Notes under the pieces: model-generated
Seen by the model: only the letters and a program-made list of their open reading frames with translations
Told to the model about the DNA's origin: nothing
Database searches by the model: none
Part shown: piece by piece, positions 10,226-18,405 of the stretch
Layout of the letters: each line of letters starts with the position of its first letter
How positions within the stretch are numbered: the first letter of the stretch is position 1
DNA from: Muribaculaceae bacterium
GTDB lineage: Bacteria > Bacteroidota > Bacteroidia > Bacteroidales > Muribaculaceae
DNA: 46,738 nucleotides
Assembly: GCA_022510445.1 (NCBI GenBank)
Contig: JAFLTN010000005.1
Coordinates: 1-46,738, forward strand
Direction: 5' to 3'
Made by a program: the position numbers and the translations under genes

Positions 10226-11443
10226 ATGAAAAAAATTCTAACAATTATGCTATGCTTGGGAGCCATGGGTTCTCTATATGCACAGAAGGCTCTGGTAGAT
10301 CAGGCCAAAAAACTTTCCGGGAAAGCAGATAAACTGACAGAAGCACGCGGTCTCATAAAACAGGCAATGGAGAATCCCGAAACTCAAAATAATGCCGAGA
10401 CATTTTATGTTGCGGGTAAAATCGAGTTTGATGCCTTCGACAACGCCTATAAGACAAAAATGATCAACCCTAATGACCCATCAGCTCAAGGAACAGTCAT
10501 GGCTGATGAACTTCTAAACGGCTACAATTATTTCATGCAGGCTCTTCCTCTTGACGGTCTTCCTAATGAAAAGGGACAGGTGAAACCTCGTTTCAGTAAA
10601 GATATCAGTGGAAAAATTAAAGGTCATGCCAACGATTTTTTCAGTGCCGGTGCCGATTATTTCAACGATAAAAAATATTATCCGGAGGCATATAATGCGT
10701 TCATGATTTATGGCAGTCTGCCGGAAAACGGCTTTATAGAATCAAACGCTATAGATCCTTCACAGATAGCGACAGCATTCTTCAATGCAGGTCTTGCAGC
10801 TTATTCAGGAGATGCTGTAGAAGAAAGTGCAGCTGCATTCAAGAAAGCCCGGCTGGCCGGATATGACCAACCGGAAGCTTACATATATGAGATTGCCTGC
10901 TGGCAGACAATAGCGCAGCGTGATGAGAACCGTTCAAAGGAAGCTCAGGATAAAATTATGGATGTAGCTAAAGACGGAAATGAAAAATTCGGTCTGGAAC
11001 AGCCGATCTTTATTAACAATATGATTAACTCAATGGTAAGCGATGGCGATATCGACGGTGCAATCGCAGAACTCAATGAGGTTATTGCCGCAAATCCTGA
11101 TAATGCCAATCTTTATGGTCTTCGCGGATATGTTTATGACCGGGCAGATAATAACGATATGTCGGAAGCTGACTATAGAAAGGCTGCCTCACTTCCGGAT
11201 GTAGATTTCGAGACTTTGAAGAATGCAAGTAAGAAACTTTTCAGAATAGGCACACAAAAGCTCAATGATCTTGAAGGGAATTCTCCTGAAACAGCAGCAG
11301 CGCGCCAGGATATTAAAAATAATTATTTCTTAGAGGCTCAGAAAATTGCAGAACAGGCCGGCACAATGAATCCTAATGATTCTGATCTTTTGAATGTGCT
11401 TGACAGTCTTGAATACGCAATTACTACCTATTTTAGCAATTAA
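10226..11443 (+). CDS. Secreted tetratricopeptide-repeat protein, function unknown
   Basis: A 405-residue protein with a clear signal peptide (cleavage probably after LYA, residue 19, before Gln20), so periplasmic or envelope-located. It is alpha-helical, and the C-terminal half contains TPR-like units, for example GAIAELNEVIAANPDNANLYGLRGYVYDRADN (shortened: repeat around residues 275-305). TPR proteins act as protein-binding scaffolds; no partner is apparent. It follows gyrA with no terminator and is itself followed by a strong terminator, so it closes that unit. From memory, a similar protein lies beside gyrA in other Bacteroidales, which would suggest conserved linkage. I cannot assign a function. 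Confidence 0.75.
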   Translation: MKKILTIMLCLGAMGSLYAQKALVDQAKKLSGKADKLTEARGLIKQAMENPETQNNAETFYVAGKIEFDAFDNAYKTKMINPNDPSAQGTVMADELLNGYNYFMQALPLDGLPNEKGQVKPRFSKDISGKIKGHANDFFSAGADYFNDKKYYPEAYNAFMIYGSLPENGFIESNAIDPSQIATAFFNAGLAAYSGDAVEESAAAFKKARLAGYDQPEAYIYEIACWQTIAQRDENRSKEAQDKIMDVAKDGNEKFGLEQPIFINNMINSMVSDGDIDGAIAELNEVIAANPDNANLYGLRGYVYDRADNNDMSEADYRKAASLPDVDFETLKNASKKLFRIGTQKLNDLEGNSPETAAARQDIKNNYFLEAQKIAEQAGTMNPNDSDLLNVLDSLEYAITTYFSN

Positions 11444-11480
11444 TTATTAAATAGAGAATTATTAACAATTAATATTTTAA

Positions 11481-11519
11481 AGACAGCGTCCTTATATCAG
11501 GATGCTGTCTTTATTTTTT
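11481..11519 (+). terminator. Terminator after the TPR gene
   Basis: A 12-bp stem, AGACAGCGTCCT (11481-11492) with AGGATGCTGTCT (11499-11510) including one G-T pair, has a 6-base loop and a TTATTTTTT tail. It ends the gyrA-TPR unit. Confidence 0.9.
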
Positions 11520-11540
11520 GAGGTTTTTTTTGTATTTTTG
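11510..11540 (+). promoter_or_regulatory. Promoter of the mreBCD-mrdA-rodA operon
   Basis: TATTTTTG at 11533-11540 matches the -7 consensus. TTTA at 11510-11513 lies exactly 19 bases upstream as a degenerate -33 element and begins on the last base of the preceding terminator stem. The leader to mreB would be about 50 bases. Confidence 0.55.
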
Positions 11541-11598
11541 CATAATAATTACTCCTCAAAAATAAACGGAAACAAATTGTTCCTCAAAACCAATCACA

Positions 11599-12618
11599 AT
11601 GGGACTATTTTCATTCACACAAGAGATTGCAATGGACTTGGGCACAGCCAATTCCATTATTATTCATAACGACAAAATAGTTGTTGACGAACCCTCAGTC
11701 GTAGCCATAGAAAATAAGACTGACAAGCTTCTTGCAGTAGGCACCCAGGCTCATCAGATGGAGGGCAAAGAACCTCCTGGCATTCGGACCATACGCCCCC
11801 TGAGAGATGGAGTAATAGCAGACTTTAATGCTGCGGAACAAATGATTAGAGGTCTGATTAAAATGGTAAGCTCCAAAAGACGCTGGTTTTCTCCTTCTCT
11901 TAGAATGGTGGTTTGTATACCATCAGGATCCACAGAAGTAGAGATCAGGGCGGTGAGAGATTCTTCGGAACACGCCGGTGGAAGAGACGTCTATATGATA
12001 TATGAACCAATGGCAGCTGCCCTTGGAATCGGCTTAGACGTGGAAGCACCTGAAGGAAATATGATTGTAGATATAGGCGGCGGCTCTACAGAAATCGCGG
12101 TAATTTCACTCGGAGGAATCGTAAGTAACAAAAGTATAAGGATTGCCGGTAATGATCTGACTGCAGATATCCAGGACCATATGGGAAGGGTTCATAACTT
12201 AAAAGTAGGAACTACCATGGCAGAACAAATAAAGATTAATGTCGGGTCAGCTTTGCCGGTTCTTGAAGACGGTCCGGAACCATTTATTGTTACGGGACCA
12301 AATAAAATGACATCCCTTCCGATGACAGTGCCGGTTACTTATGAAGAAATTTCACATTGCATTGATAAAACAATATCCCGGATGGAAGCGGCCATACTCG
12401 CCGCTCTTGAGGAAACTCCACCGGAGCTTTACGCCGACATCGTAAAGAACGGAATCTATCTTGCCGGCGGTGGGGCCTTATTAAAAGGGCTTGCTAAACG
12501 ACTCACCGATAAGATAAAAATAGAATTTAAGGTGGCTGATGACCCGTTACATGCGGTGGCAAAAGGTACCGGTGTAGCCTTAAAGAACATCAATAAATTC
12601 TCGTTCCTTATTCGATAG
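11599..12618 (+). CDS. mreB: Rod shape-determining actin homologue MreB
   Basis: Cytoplasmic actin-like ATPase (339 residues) that forms membrane-bound filaments guiding lateral wall synthesis. Phosphate 1 motif MDLGTANS is near the N-terminus, phosphate 2 is VDIGGGSTEIAV around residue 155-165, and the adenosine motif is YLAGGGALLKGL near 290-300. An N-terminal MGLFSF segment could be the membrane-anchoring amphipathic helix. Length is normal for the family. It is the first gene of the elongasome operon and is followed by an 80-base gap with a perfect hairpin. Confidence 0.97.
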   Translation: MGLFSFTQEIAMDLGTANSIIIHNDKIVVDEPSVVAIENKTDKLLAVGTQAHQMEGKEPPGIRTIRPLRDGVIADFNAAEQMIRGLIKMVSSKRRWFSPSLRMVVCIPSGSTEVEIRAVRDSSEHAGGRDVYMIYEPMAAALGIGLDVEAPEGNMIVDIGGGSTEIAVISLGGIVSNKSIRIAGNDLTADIQDHMGRVHNLKVGTTMAEQIKINVGSALPVLEDGPEPFIVTGPNKMTSLPMTVPVTYEEISHCIDKTISRMEAAILAALEETPPELYADIVKNGIYLAGGGALLKGLAKRLTDKIKIEFKVADDPLHAVAKGTGVALKNINKFSFLIR

Positions 12619-12624
12619 TTTCCT

Positions 12625-12649
12625 ACAATTGAGAGAGGGTCTCAATTGT
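12625..12649 (+). other. Perfect hairpin between mreB and mreC
   Basis: ACAATTGAGA (12625-12634), loop GAGGG, TCTCAATTGT (12640-12649) form a 10-bp perfect stem just after the mreB stop. The following bases (CACTATATTCC) are not a U-tract, so it is not a canonical terminator. It may be a partial attenuator or an mRNA-stabilising 3' end that raises MreB relative to downstream gene products. Confidence 0.6.
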
Positions 12650-12698
12650 CACTATATTCCGGATCACGTTTGCTTCATTTCATCTGAAATGGTGTTAA

Positions 12699-13541
12699 AT
12701 GAGAAATCTTATTAATTTTTTTATAAAGTATGGCAGATGGTTCATCTTTGCATTTTATGTAATCGTGAGCTTTGTCATCCTTTTTACTTATAACTCCTAT
12801 CATTCTTCAATTTATTTCAGTTCTGCCAATATTATAAGCCACTCAGTTTATTCCACGACCTCAGAGATAACTGATTATTTTAATCTCAGGGAAGTGAATA
12901 AGGAACTTTTGGCAAGTAATGCCAGATTGGAAAATGAAGTCCTGAATTTACGTTACCAATTAGCGGAGTTTCATACACTTCTTTCGGATTCTCTGAAATA
13001 TTCGGGAGCGTTGCCAAGATATGATTATGTTGCGGCAACTGTAGTGAACAACAATGTGAAACATCCTAAAAATTATTTTTCCATAAACCGAGGAAAACAG
13101 GATGGAGTTGAAACAGGAATGGGGGTTGTTGACCATAATGGTGTTGTGGGAATAGTGAATGTAGCGGGACCTCATACAGCCAGGGTTATTTCTCTATTAA
13201 ATGAAAATCAGAAATTTTCTGTAAAGCTCAAGGGAACGGAATTTATCGGATCTTTAGGATGGAAAGGAGCCGACCCCTCGATAGCCTATATGGAAGAAGT
13301 GCCTCGACACACAAAATTCAATATAGGAGATACGGTGGTGACAAGTGGATTTTCTCTTTCTTTTCCGGCTGATATTCCGGTGGGTGTCGTAATGAACAGA
13401 ATAAAAGGAGCCGATGATAATTTTTACATTTTAAAAGTTAAACTAAACTCAGATTTTAAAAATCTCGGTACTGTCAGGGTAATTAAAGATAATTTAAAAG
13501 CAGACCTTGACTCTTTAAATAATTTTGATCTCCCTTCATAG
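12699..13541 (+). CDS. mreC: Rod shape-determining protein MreC
   Basis: Periplasmic elongasome scaffold that activates PBP2-RodA, 280 residues. One N-terminal membrane helix (about 13-33) is followed by a coiled coil (about 60-90, with repeated Leu/Glu heptads) and two beta domains typical of MreC. Conserved signatures include GKQDGVETGMGVVDHNGVVG around 130-150 (quoted in part) and GDTVVTSGFS further on. The gene lies 80 bases after mreB, and mreD begins 35 bases after it. Confidence 0.95.
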   Translation: MRNLINFFIKYGRWFIFAFYVIVSFVILFTYNSYHSSIYFSSANIISHSVYSTTSEITDYFNLREVNKELLASNARLENEVLNLRYQLAEFHTLLSDSLKYSGALPRYDYVAATVVNNNVKHPKNYFSINRGKQDGVETGMGVVDHNGVVGIVNVAGPHTARVISLLNENQKFSVKLKGTEFIGSLGWKGADPSIAYMEEVPRHTKFNIGDTVVTSGFSLSFPADIPVGVVMNRIKGADDNFYILKVKLNSDFKNLGTVRVIKDNLKADLDSLNNFDLPS

Positions 13542-13576
13542 AATGAGAAAAGTTTTACCAGGTATTAATATCTGAT

Positions 13577-14086
13577 ATGAACAATGTCATATTGAAATAT
13601 TCCTTACTCTTTTTGATCTGCATACTTGCCCAGGTGCTGATCTTTAATCCTATAGAATTATTCAACGTAGCCTTTCCAATCTTTTTCATTTATTTTCTGG
13701 TGAGGTTACCAATGAATACCAAACTTTCCCTGCTTTTTACCCTGGCTTTCTTTTTAGGACTTATAATAGATATCTTTTCCGACACGCCCGGAGTCAACGC
13801 TCTTGCCTGCACTCTTATAGCATCAATCAGACAACCCATTTATTACGCATATGTAGATAAGGATGACCATACAAGAAGACTGATACCTTCTGTTTCCACC
13901 TTAGGAATCACTGATTATGCCAAATTCCTTCTTACTTTTGTCGGGATTTATTGTGTTCTGATGTTTATAATAGAATATTTCAGTTTTGCCGACGTTGAAT
14001 CATTAGTCATAATGGCTTCATCAAGCACACTCCTAACCTTTATTATATTATTGGCTGTTGATTGCCTGATCCCATCCAAGACATGA
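13577..14086 (+). CDS. mreD: Rod shape-determining membrane protein MreD
   Basis: A 169-residue polytopic inner-membrane protein (about five helices) of the elongasome. Sequence similarity in this family is weak. The call rests on hydrophobicity, size, a GLIIDIFSDTPGVNAL motif near residue 60-75 that resembles MreD, and the position between mreC and mrdA. Its TGA stop overlaps the start codon of the next gene (ATGA), indicating translational coupling. Confidence 0.92.
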   Translation: MNNVILKYSLLFLICILAQVLIFNPIELFNVAFPIFFIYFLVRLPMNTKLSLLFTLAFFLGLIIDIFSDTPGVNALACTLIASIRQPIYYAYVDKDDHTRRLIPSVSTLGITDYAKFLLTFVGIYCVLMFIIEYFSFADVESLVIMASSSTLLTFIILLAVDCLIPSKT

Positions 14087-15936
14087 GAAAAAACTATCAA
14101 TTGGCAAAAAGGAAATATGTGATCGGCGGTTTCATATCCCTGATTGTCATTATTTATATATTCCGTCTTTTCAATTTGCAAGTAAGTGACGATTCATATA
14201 AAGAGAATGCCGATAGCAATGCTTTCTTAAGAAAAACCGTTTACCCGGCGAGGGGTTTGATTTATGACCGCGAGGGACGTCTGCTTGTTTTTAATCAGCC
14301 GGCGTATGATGTGATGCTGATTCCAAAAGATGTCGGAGAATTCGATACCTTATCATTCTGTAATCTTTTGGGTATCACAGGGGAACAATTCAAAGAGAAA
14401 TGGGCTGACATGAAAAATCCCAAGAAAAATCCCGGCTATTCCTCTTATACTCCTCAGAAGCTTATCTCCCACCTGTCTTTCGAAGATTATGGTAAATTAC
14501 AGGAAAAGTTATATATGTTTCCCGGGTTTTACATACAGACCCGAACCATTCGCCAATACAATTATTCCACCGGTGCAAATATCTTAGGGAATATACGGGA
14601 AGTTTCGGCAGAAGATGTCAAAAGAGACAAATATTACCGTTCCGGCGATTATACAGGAGACCTGGGAGTCGAGAAAAGCTATGAAGAAGCTTTAAGAGGC
14701 AAAAAAGGAATGGAAATCCTGATGAGGGATGCTTTGGGAAGAATAAAGGGGAAATATGAGGATGGAAGTCATGACGTTCCCCCGGAATCAGGGAGCAATC
14801 TCACATTGGCAATAGACATGGAGCTGCAAAAATATGGTGAGGAACTCATGAAAGACAAATTAGGAGCCATCGTTGCCATAGAACCTTCTACCGGTGAGAT
14901 TCTTGCACTGGTGACAGCACCTAATTATGATCCTTCTCTGCTTGTGGGTAAAGAGAGAGGGAAAAATTATGGAGATCTTGTTAAAGATCCTCTGAAACCT
15001 TTATATGACCGATCTATTCAAGGAGCTTATCCACCGGGATCGACGTTCAAACCCACGCAAGGGCTCATTTTCCTTCAGGAAGGAATAATTACGGAAAATA
15101 CCATGTATCCTTGTTATCATGGTTATATTAACGGACTTCGAGTAGGATGCCATGGCCATGGTTCTCCCCTTCCACTTAAACCCGCACTCCAGACTTCCTG
15201 TAACGCCTATTTCTGCTGGGGTTTCAAAAATATGATAGATCGCAGAGGGACAACATCAAAGGAACAACTTGACAAATGGAAAGATTACCTCGTAGAAATG
15301 GGTTATGGATACCGGCTTGGCATAGATCTCCCTCATGAAAGCCGCGGCTTTATTCCCAATTCCGAATATTATTCCAAATCTTTCAGAGGCCCGAGATGGA
15401 GCGCCAATTCTGTCATATCTGTCTCTATCGGTCAAGGCGAAGTGCTTGCCACTCCGTTGCAAATCGCTAATTTGTGTGCAACTATTGCAAATCGTGGATT
15501 CTTTTACACCCCTCATGTTGTAAAAGAAATTGCTGATTCAGCCATTGACTCCCGATTCAAGGAAAAACACTCTCCTTCGATTGATTCCAAATATTATGAA
15601 TCAATAGCCGAGGGAATGAGAATGGCAGTAACAGGCGGCACATGTCGTCTTGCGGCATTATCCGGGATTGAAGTGTGCGGTAAAACAGGGACTGCCCAAA
15701 ATCCACACGGTAAAGACCATTCTGTCTTTATGGGTTTCGCTCCTTATAAAGATCCTAAGATAGCAATTGCGGTGTATGTGGAGAATGCAGGATTCGGGGC
15801 AACCTATGGAGTGCCTATAGGAAGTCTTATGATTGAAAAATACCTTAAGGGAGAAATTTCTCCTGAAAGATTATACCTGGAGGAACGCATGCTAAGTGCT
15901 AATACAATTATAACAAGTGGCGTCAAGAAACACTGA
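14083..15936 (+). CDS. mrdA: Penicillin-binding protein 2, elongasome transpeptidase
   Basis: Class B PBP (617 residues) that crosslinks peptidoglycan during elongation. A short cytoplasmic tail and one membrane helix (about 17-36) precede the dimerisation/pedestal domain (YPARGLIYDREGR). The transpeptidase domain follows with all three active-site motifs: S320-T-F-K323, S372-C-N374 and K534-T-G536. The start was chosen at ATG 14083 because it forms an ATGA overlap with the mreD stop. A TTG at 14062 would add seven residues and lie deeper inside mreD. The 3' end overlaps rodA by 20 bases. Beta-lactam binding at Ser320 follows from the family. Confidence 0.95.
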   Translation: MRKNYQLAKRKYVIGGFISLIVIIYIFRLFNLQVSDDSYKENADSNAFLRKTVYPARGLIYDREGRLLVFNQPAYDVMLIPKDVGEFDTLSFCNLLGITGEQFKEKWADMKNPKKNPGYSSYTPQKLISHLSFEDYGKLQEKLYMFPGFYIQTRTIRQYNYSTGANILGNIREVSAEDVKRDKYYRSGDYTGDLGVEKSYEEALRGKKGMEILMRDALGRIKGKYEDGSHDVPPESGSNLTLAIDMELQKYGEELMKDKLGAIVAIEPSTGEILALVTAPNYDPSLLVGKERGKNYGDLVKDPLKPLYDRSIQGAYPPGSTFKPTQGLIFLQEGIITENTMYPCYHGYINGLRVGCHGHGSPLPLKPALQTSCNAYFCWGFKNMIDRRGTTSKEQLDKWKDYLVEMGYGYRLGIDLPHESRGFIPNSEYYSKSFRGPRWSANSVISVSIGQGEVLATPLQIANLCATIANRGFFYTPHVVKEIADSAIDSRFKEKHSPSIDSKYYESIAEGMRMAVTGGTCRLAALSGIEVCGKTGTAQNPHGKDHSVFMGFAPYKDPKIAIAVYVENAGFGATYGVPIGSLMIEKYLKGEISPERLYLEERMLSANTIITSGVKKH

Positions 15937-17386
15937 TACAAACGTCTCCGTTTTTAAAACTGTAGACTGGTTCACGATCGGTCTGTATGTCTTATTGGTT
16001 ATAGCAGGTGCTGTCAGCATATATGCAGCAAGTTATGATTTTGACAAGGCAAGTATCTTTGACTTTACCGAATACTCGGGGAAGCAAATACGATGGATCG
16101 GACTATCTTTTGTAATAGGATTTATTATCTTGCTAACGGATTACAGGCTTTATGAAGCTTATGCCTACCCGGTTTATGGCGGTGTGATAATCCTATTAAT
16201 CGCTACCGTTTTTCTTTCTCCCAATATTCATGGATCTCATTCCTGGCTTGTGTTTGGCCCTGTCAGCCTCCAGCCTGCAGAATTTGGGAAATTCGCGACT
16301 GCTCTGGCACTTGCCAAACTGTTCGACTCTTATAATTTTTCACTAAACGCCCGTCCCAGTAATTATTTCAGGGCTCTTATAATTATTTTAGTACCTGTCT
16401 GCATCATTCTTTGCCAAAAAGAAACAGGAAGCGCACTTGTTTATCTTTCCCTCATATTCGTATTGTATAGAGAAGGAATGAGCGGCTTCGTTTTGGGAGC
16501 TATATTCCTCTCGGTGTTATTCTTCGTTTTGGCAGTGAAATTTATGTCGCCGACAATAATGAATCTTACGGCAGGCGAATTTACTGTATTAATTTTGATA
16601 TGCCTGATCTATTGTTTATTATTAATTTTTTATTGCAGAGATTTCATTATTGCACGCAATGTCACTTTAGGATTCATAGGATTGAGTCTTATTATAACAA
16701 TACTTTGGTTTATCGGAATAAAAGTGAATGGTCTTTTATTCTTTTTAGGAATGTTGGGAGCGGCAATAATCTATACAGTCTTGGCAATGTTCCGGCATAA
16801 AATCCGGCGATTTATAATAAGCATCGGTTTTGTGATTGTTTCCGTATCCTTTCTCTTCTCAGTAAACTATGTTTTTGATAAAGTGCTTCAACCTCATCAG
16901 CAAACCAGAATACTTGTATTATTGGGAATTGAAGATGATCCACGAGGTGTGGGTTATAACGTAAATCAATCAAAGATAGCAATTGGGTCAGGAGGTATTA
17001 CCGGGAAAGGATTTTTAAACGGAACCCAGACTAAATTAAAATATGTTCCCGAACAACACACCGATTTTATTTTCTGCACAATTGGTGAAGAGGAAGGTTT
17101 TGTTGGCTCCACTATTGTTTTGCTTACTTTCCTGACTCTTATTTTAAGACTTATTCATATTGCTGAACGCCAGAAAGACCCGTTTTCAAGAGTTTATTCC
17201 TATTGTGTTGTGTCTTTATTGATATTCCACTTATGCATAAATGTAGGAATGGTGATAGGACTTTGCCCGGTTATTGGAATTCCCTTACCTTTTTTCAGTT
17301 ATGGAGGTTCATCTTTATGGGGATTCACTATCCTTCTCTTCATAATGCTTAGGCTTGATGCGGCACGAAAAGACAGAAGAGATTAG
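15917..17386 (+). CDS. rodA: Peptidoglycan glycosyltransferase RodA (SEDS family)
   Basis: Polytopic SEDS glycosyltransferase that polymerises lipid II with PBP2, 489 residues. It begins with GTG inside the 3' end of mrdA; no nearby ATG offers an alternative. SEDS signatures are present: WLVFGPVSLQPAEFGKFA (about 112-129), VPEQHTDFIFCTIGEEEGF near residue 376, and FFSYGGSS near the C-terminus. The Asp in HTDF corresponds to the catalytically essential Asp of E. coli RodA. The protein is about 120 residues longer than E. coli RodA. The extra part is a hydrophobic stretch around residues 210-300 with added membrane helices, which I believe is usual in Bacteroidetes RodA. Confidence 0.95.
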   Translation: MASRNTDTNVSVFKTVDWFTIGLYVLLVIAGAVSIYAASYDFDKASIFDFTEYSGKQIRWIGLSFVIGFIILLTDYRLYEAYAYPVYGGVIILLIATVFLSPNIHGSHSWLVFGPVSLQPAEFGKFATALALAKLFDSYNFSLNARPSNYFRALIIILVPVCIILCQKETGSALVYLSLIFVLYREGMSGFVLGAIFLSVLFFVLAVKFMSPTIMNLTAGEFTVLILICLIYCLLLIFYCRDFIIARNVTLGFIGLSLIITILWFIGIKVNGLLFFLGMLGAAIIYTVLAMFRHKIRRFIISIGFVIVSVSFLFSVNYVFDKVLQPHQQTRILVLLGIEDDPRGVGYNVNQSKIAIGSGGITGKGFLNGTQTKLKYVPEQHTDFIFCTIGEEEGFVGSTIVLLTFLTLILRLIHIAERQKDPFSRVYSYCVVSLLIFHLCINVGMVIGLCPVIGIPLPFFSYGGSSLWGFTILLFIMLRLDAARKDRRD

Positions 17387-17416
17387 ATAATTTTGTTTTT
17401 TATTTAACAAATTATC
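17386..17416 (+). terminator. Possible weak terminator after rodA
   Basis: GATAATTT-GTT (17386-17397, one bulged T) can pair with AACAAATTATC (17406-17416). The stem is AT-rich and has no clean T-tract after it, so termination may be partial. Confidence 0.35.
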
Positions 17417-17436
17417 CTTATTATTGGTTATATTTG
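17403..17436 (+). promoter_or_regulatory. Candidate promoter of the 119-residue protein operon
   Basis: TATATTTG at 17429-17436 fits the -7 consensus. The best -33 candidate is TTTA at 17403-17406 with a 22-base spacer, which is longer than usual. A start site near 17443 would leave a leader of about 20 bases. Confidence 0.45.
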
Positions 17437-17464
17437 TAAAATCATTTTTAAATTTAAGAAAGCT

Positions 17465-17824
17465 ATGGCAAATAAAAGAGAATTCAAGAAATATGCTGAT
17501 GCACTCGGCTCCTCAGCATGTGAGCAAATGGTATATGTATATGACACCGTTGAGAACGTAGATAAAGACAAAGTGGCTCAAGCCATCGAGAAAGTGCTTT
17601 GTGCCGTAACTTCTGCAAAAGCCAATGCCGATGTAACATTTGATAAAGGAGTAAAGGCGTTCAGCAATCTCGGTGAATATTCAAAAGCTAAAAAAGACTT
17701 CTATCGTCAGCTTTTCACAAAAATCAATGAAGACTTCTATGCACAGATTGATGAGGCGCTAAAATTATTCAATGAAGCTGTGCCGGAAGATATTAAAAAG
17801 GAAAACATTGTTGCAACAAAATAA
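17465..17824 (+). CDS. Small alpha-helical protein of unknown function
   Basis: A 119-residue soluble, charged, mostly helical protein with no signal peptide or membrane helix. I do not recognise a named domain. A repeated-looking helical pattern (DKVAQAIEKVLCAV, then GEYSKAKKDFYRQLF) suggests a helical bundle. There are two cysteines (C19 and C47). It has its own promoter and is the first of three closely spaced genes, followed after 33 bases by the acyltransferase and then a nitrilase-family amidase. Codon use resembles its neighbours, so it looks native. Confidence 0.7.
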   Translation: MANKREFKKYADALGSSACEQMVYVYDTVENVDKDKVAQAIEKVLCAVTSAKANADVTFDKGVKAFSNLGEYSKAKKDFYRQLFTKINEDFYAQIDEALKLFNEAVPEDIKKENIVATK

Positions 17825-17857
17825 ATTTCTGTCAGAGCCCCATTGAGCTTCAGGGTT

Positions 17858-18400
17858 ATGGAATTTTGGAAATGCTTCATGAATATCATCGGATGGACTT
17901 CCGAAATAACTGTACCCTATAGAGAGAAAGCGGTGATCTGCGTAGCTCCTCACACTTCTAATTGGGATTTTATTATCGGACTTGCCGCTTACAGATCTAC
18001 GGGAAGAAAGGCAAATTTCCTGATGAAGGATTTTTGGTTTTTCTTCCCACTTAAATTTTTATTATCTTCTTTAGGAGGAATTCCGGTGAAAAGAGAAAAA
18101 TCTCAGTCATTGACTCAAACCCTTACGGAAGATTTTAGAAAAAAGGAAAGACTAAATCTGGCTGTGACTCCCGAAGGCACCCGGAAAGCAACTTCGGAAT
18201 GGAAAACAGGATTCCTGCGTATCGCTCTTAATGCCGGAGTACCCATACAACTTGGTATAATTGACTATTCATCAAAAAAAGTCATAATCAAGGATGAATA
18301 TATACCGGGACCCGATATTAGTTACGATCTAAAAGAAATTAAAAAATATTACTCTCATTATAAAAAAGCCGGTAAATATCCGGAGAAATTTATAATCTGA
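17858..18400 (+). CDS. 1-acyl-glycerol-3-phosphate acyltransferase-family protein (PlsC-like)
   Basis: A small (180 residues) membrane-associated acyltransferase of the PlsC/LPLAT superfamily. The catalytic HX4D motif is H32-TSNW-D37 and the substrate-phosphate motif EGTR is at 106-109. The GGIPVKRE segment between them matches the family, which transfers an acyl chain to an acyl-glycerophosphate or related acceptor. It is shorter than housekeeping PlsC (about 240 residues) and resembles the short Bacteroidetes paralogues, so the acceptor may differ. I chose ATG at 17858; a TTG at 17843 would add five residues and an ATG at 17879 would remove seven. It is followed after only five bases by the amidase gene. 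Confidence 0.85.
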   Translation: MEFWKCFMNIIGWTSEITVPYREKAVICVAPHTSNWDFIIGLAAYRSTGRKANFLMKDFWFFFPLKFLLSSLGGIPVKREKSQSLTQTLTEDFRKKERLNLAVTPEGTRKATSEWKTGFLRIALNAGVPIQLGIIDYSSKKVIIKDEYIPGPDISYDLKEIKKYYSHYKKAGKYPEKFII

Positions 18401-18405
18401 CAAAT

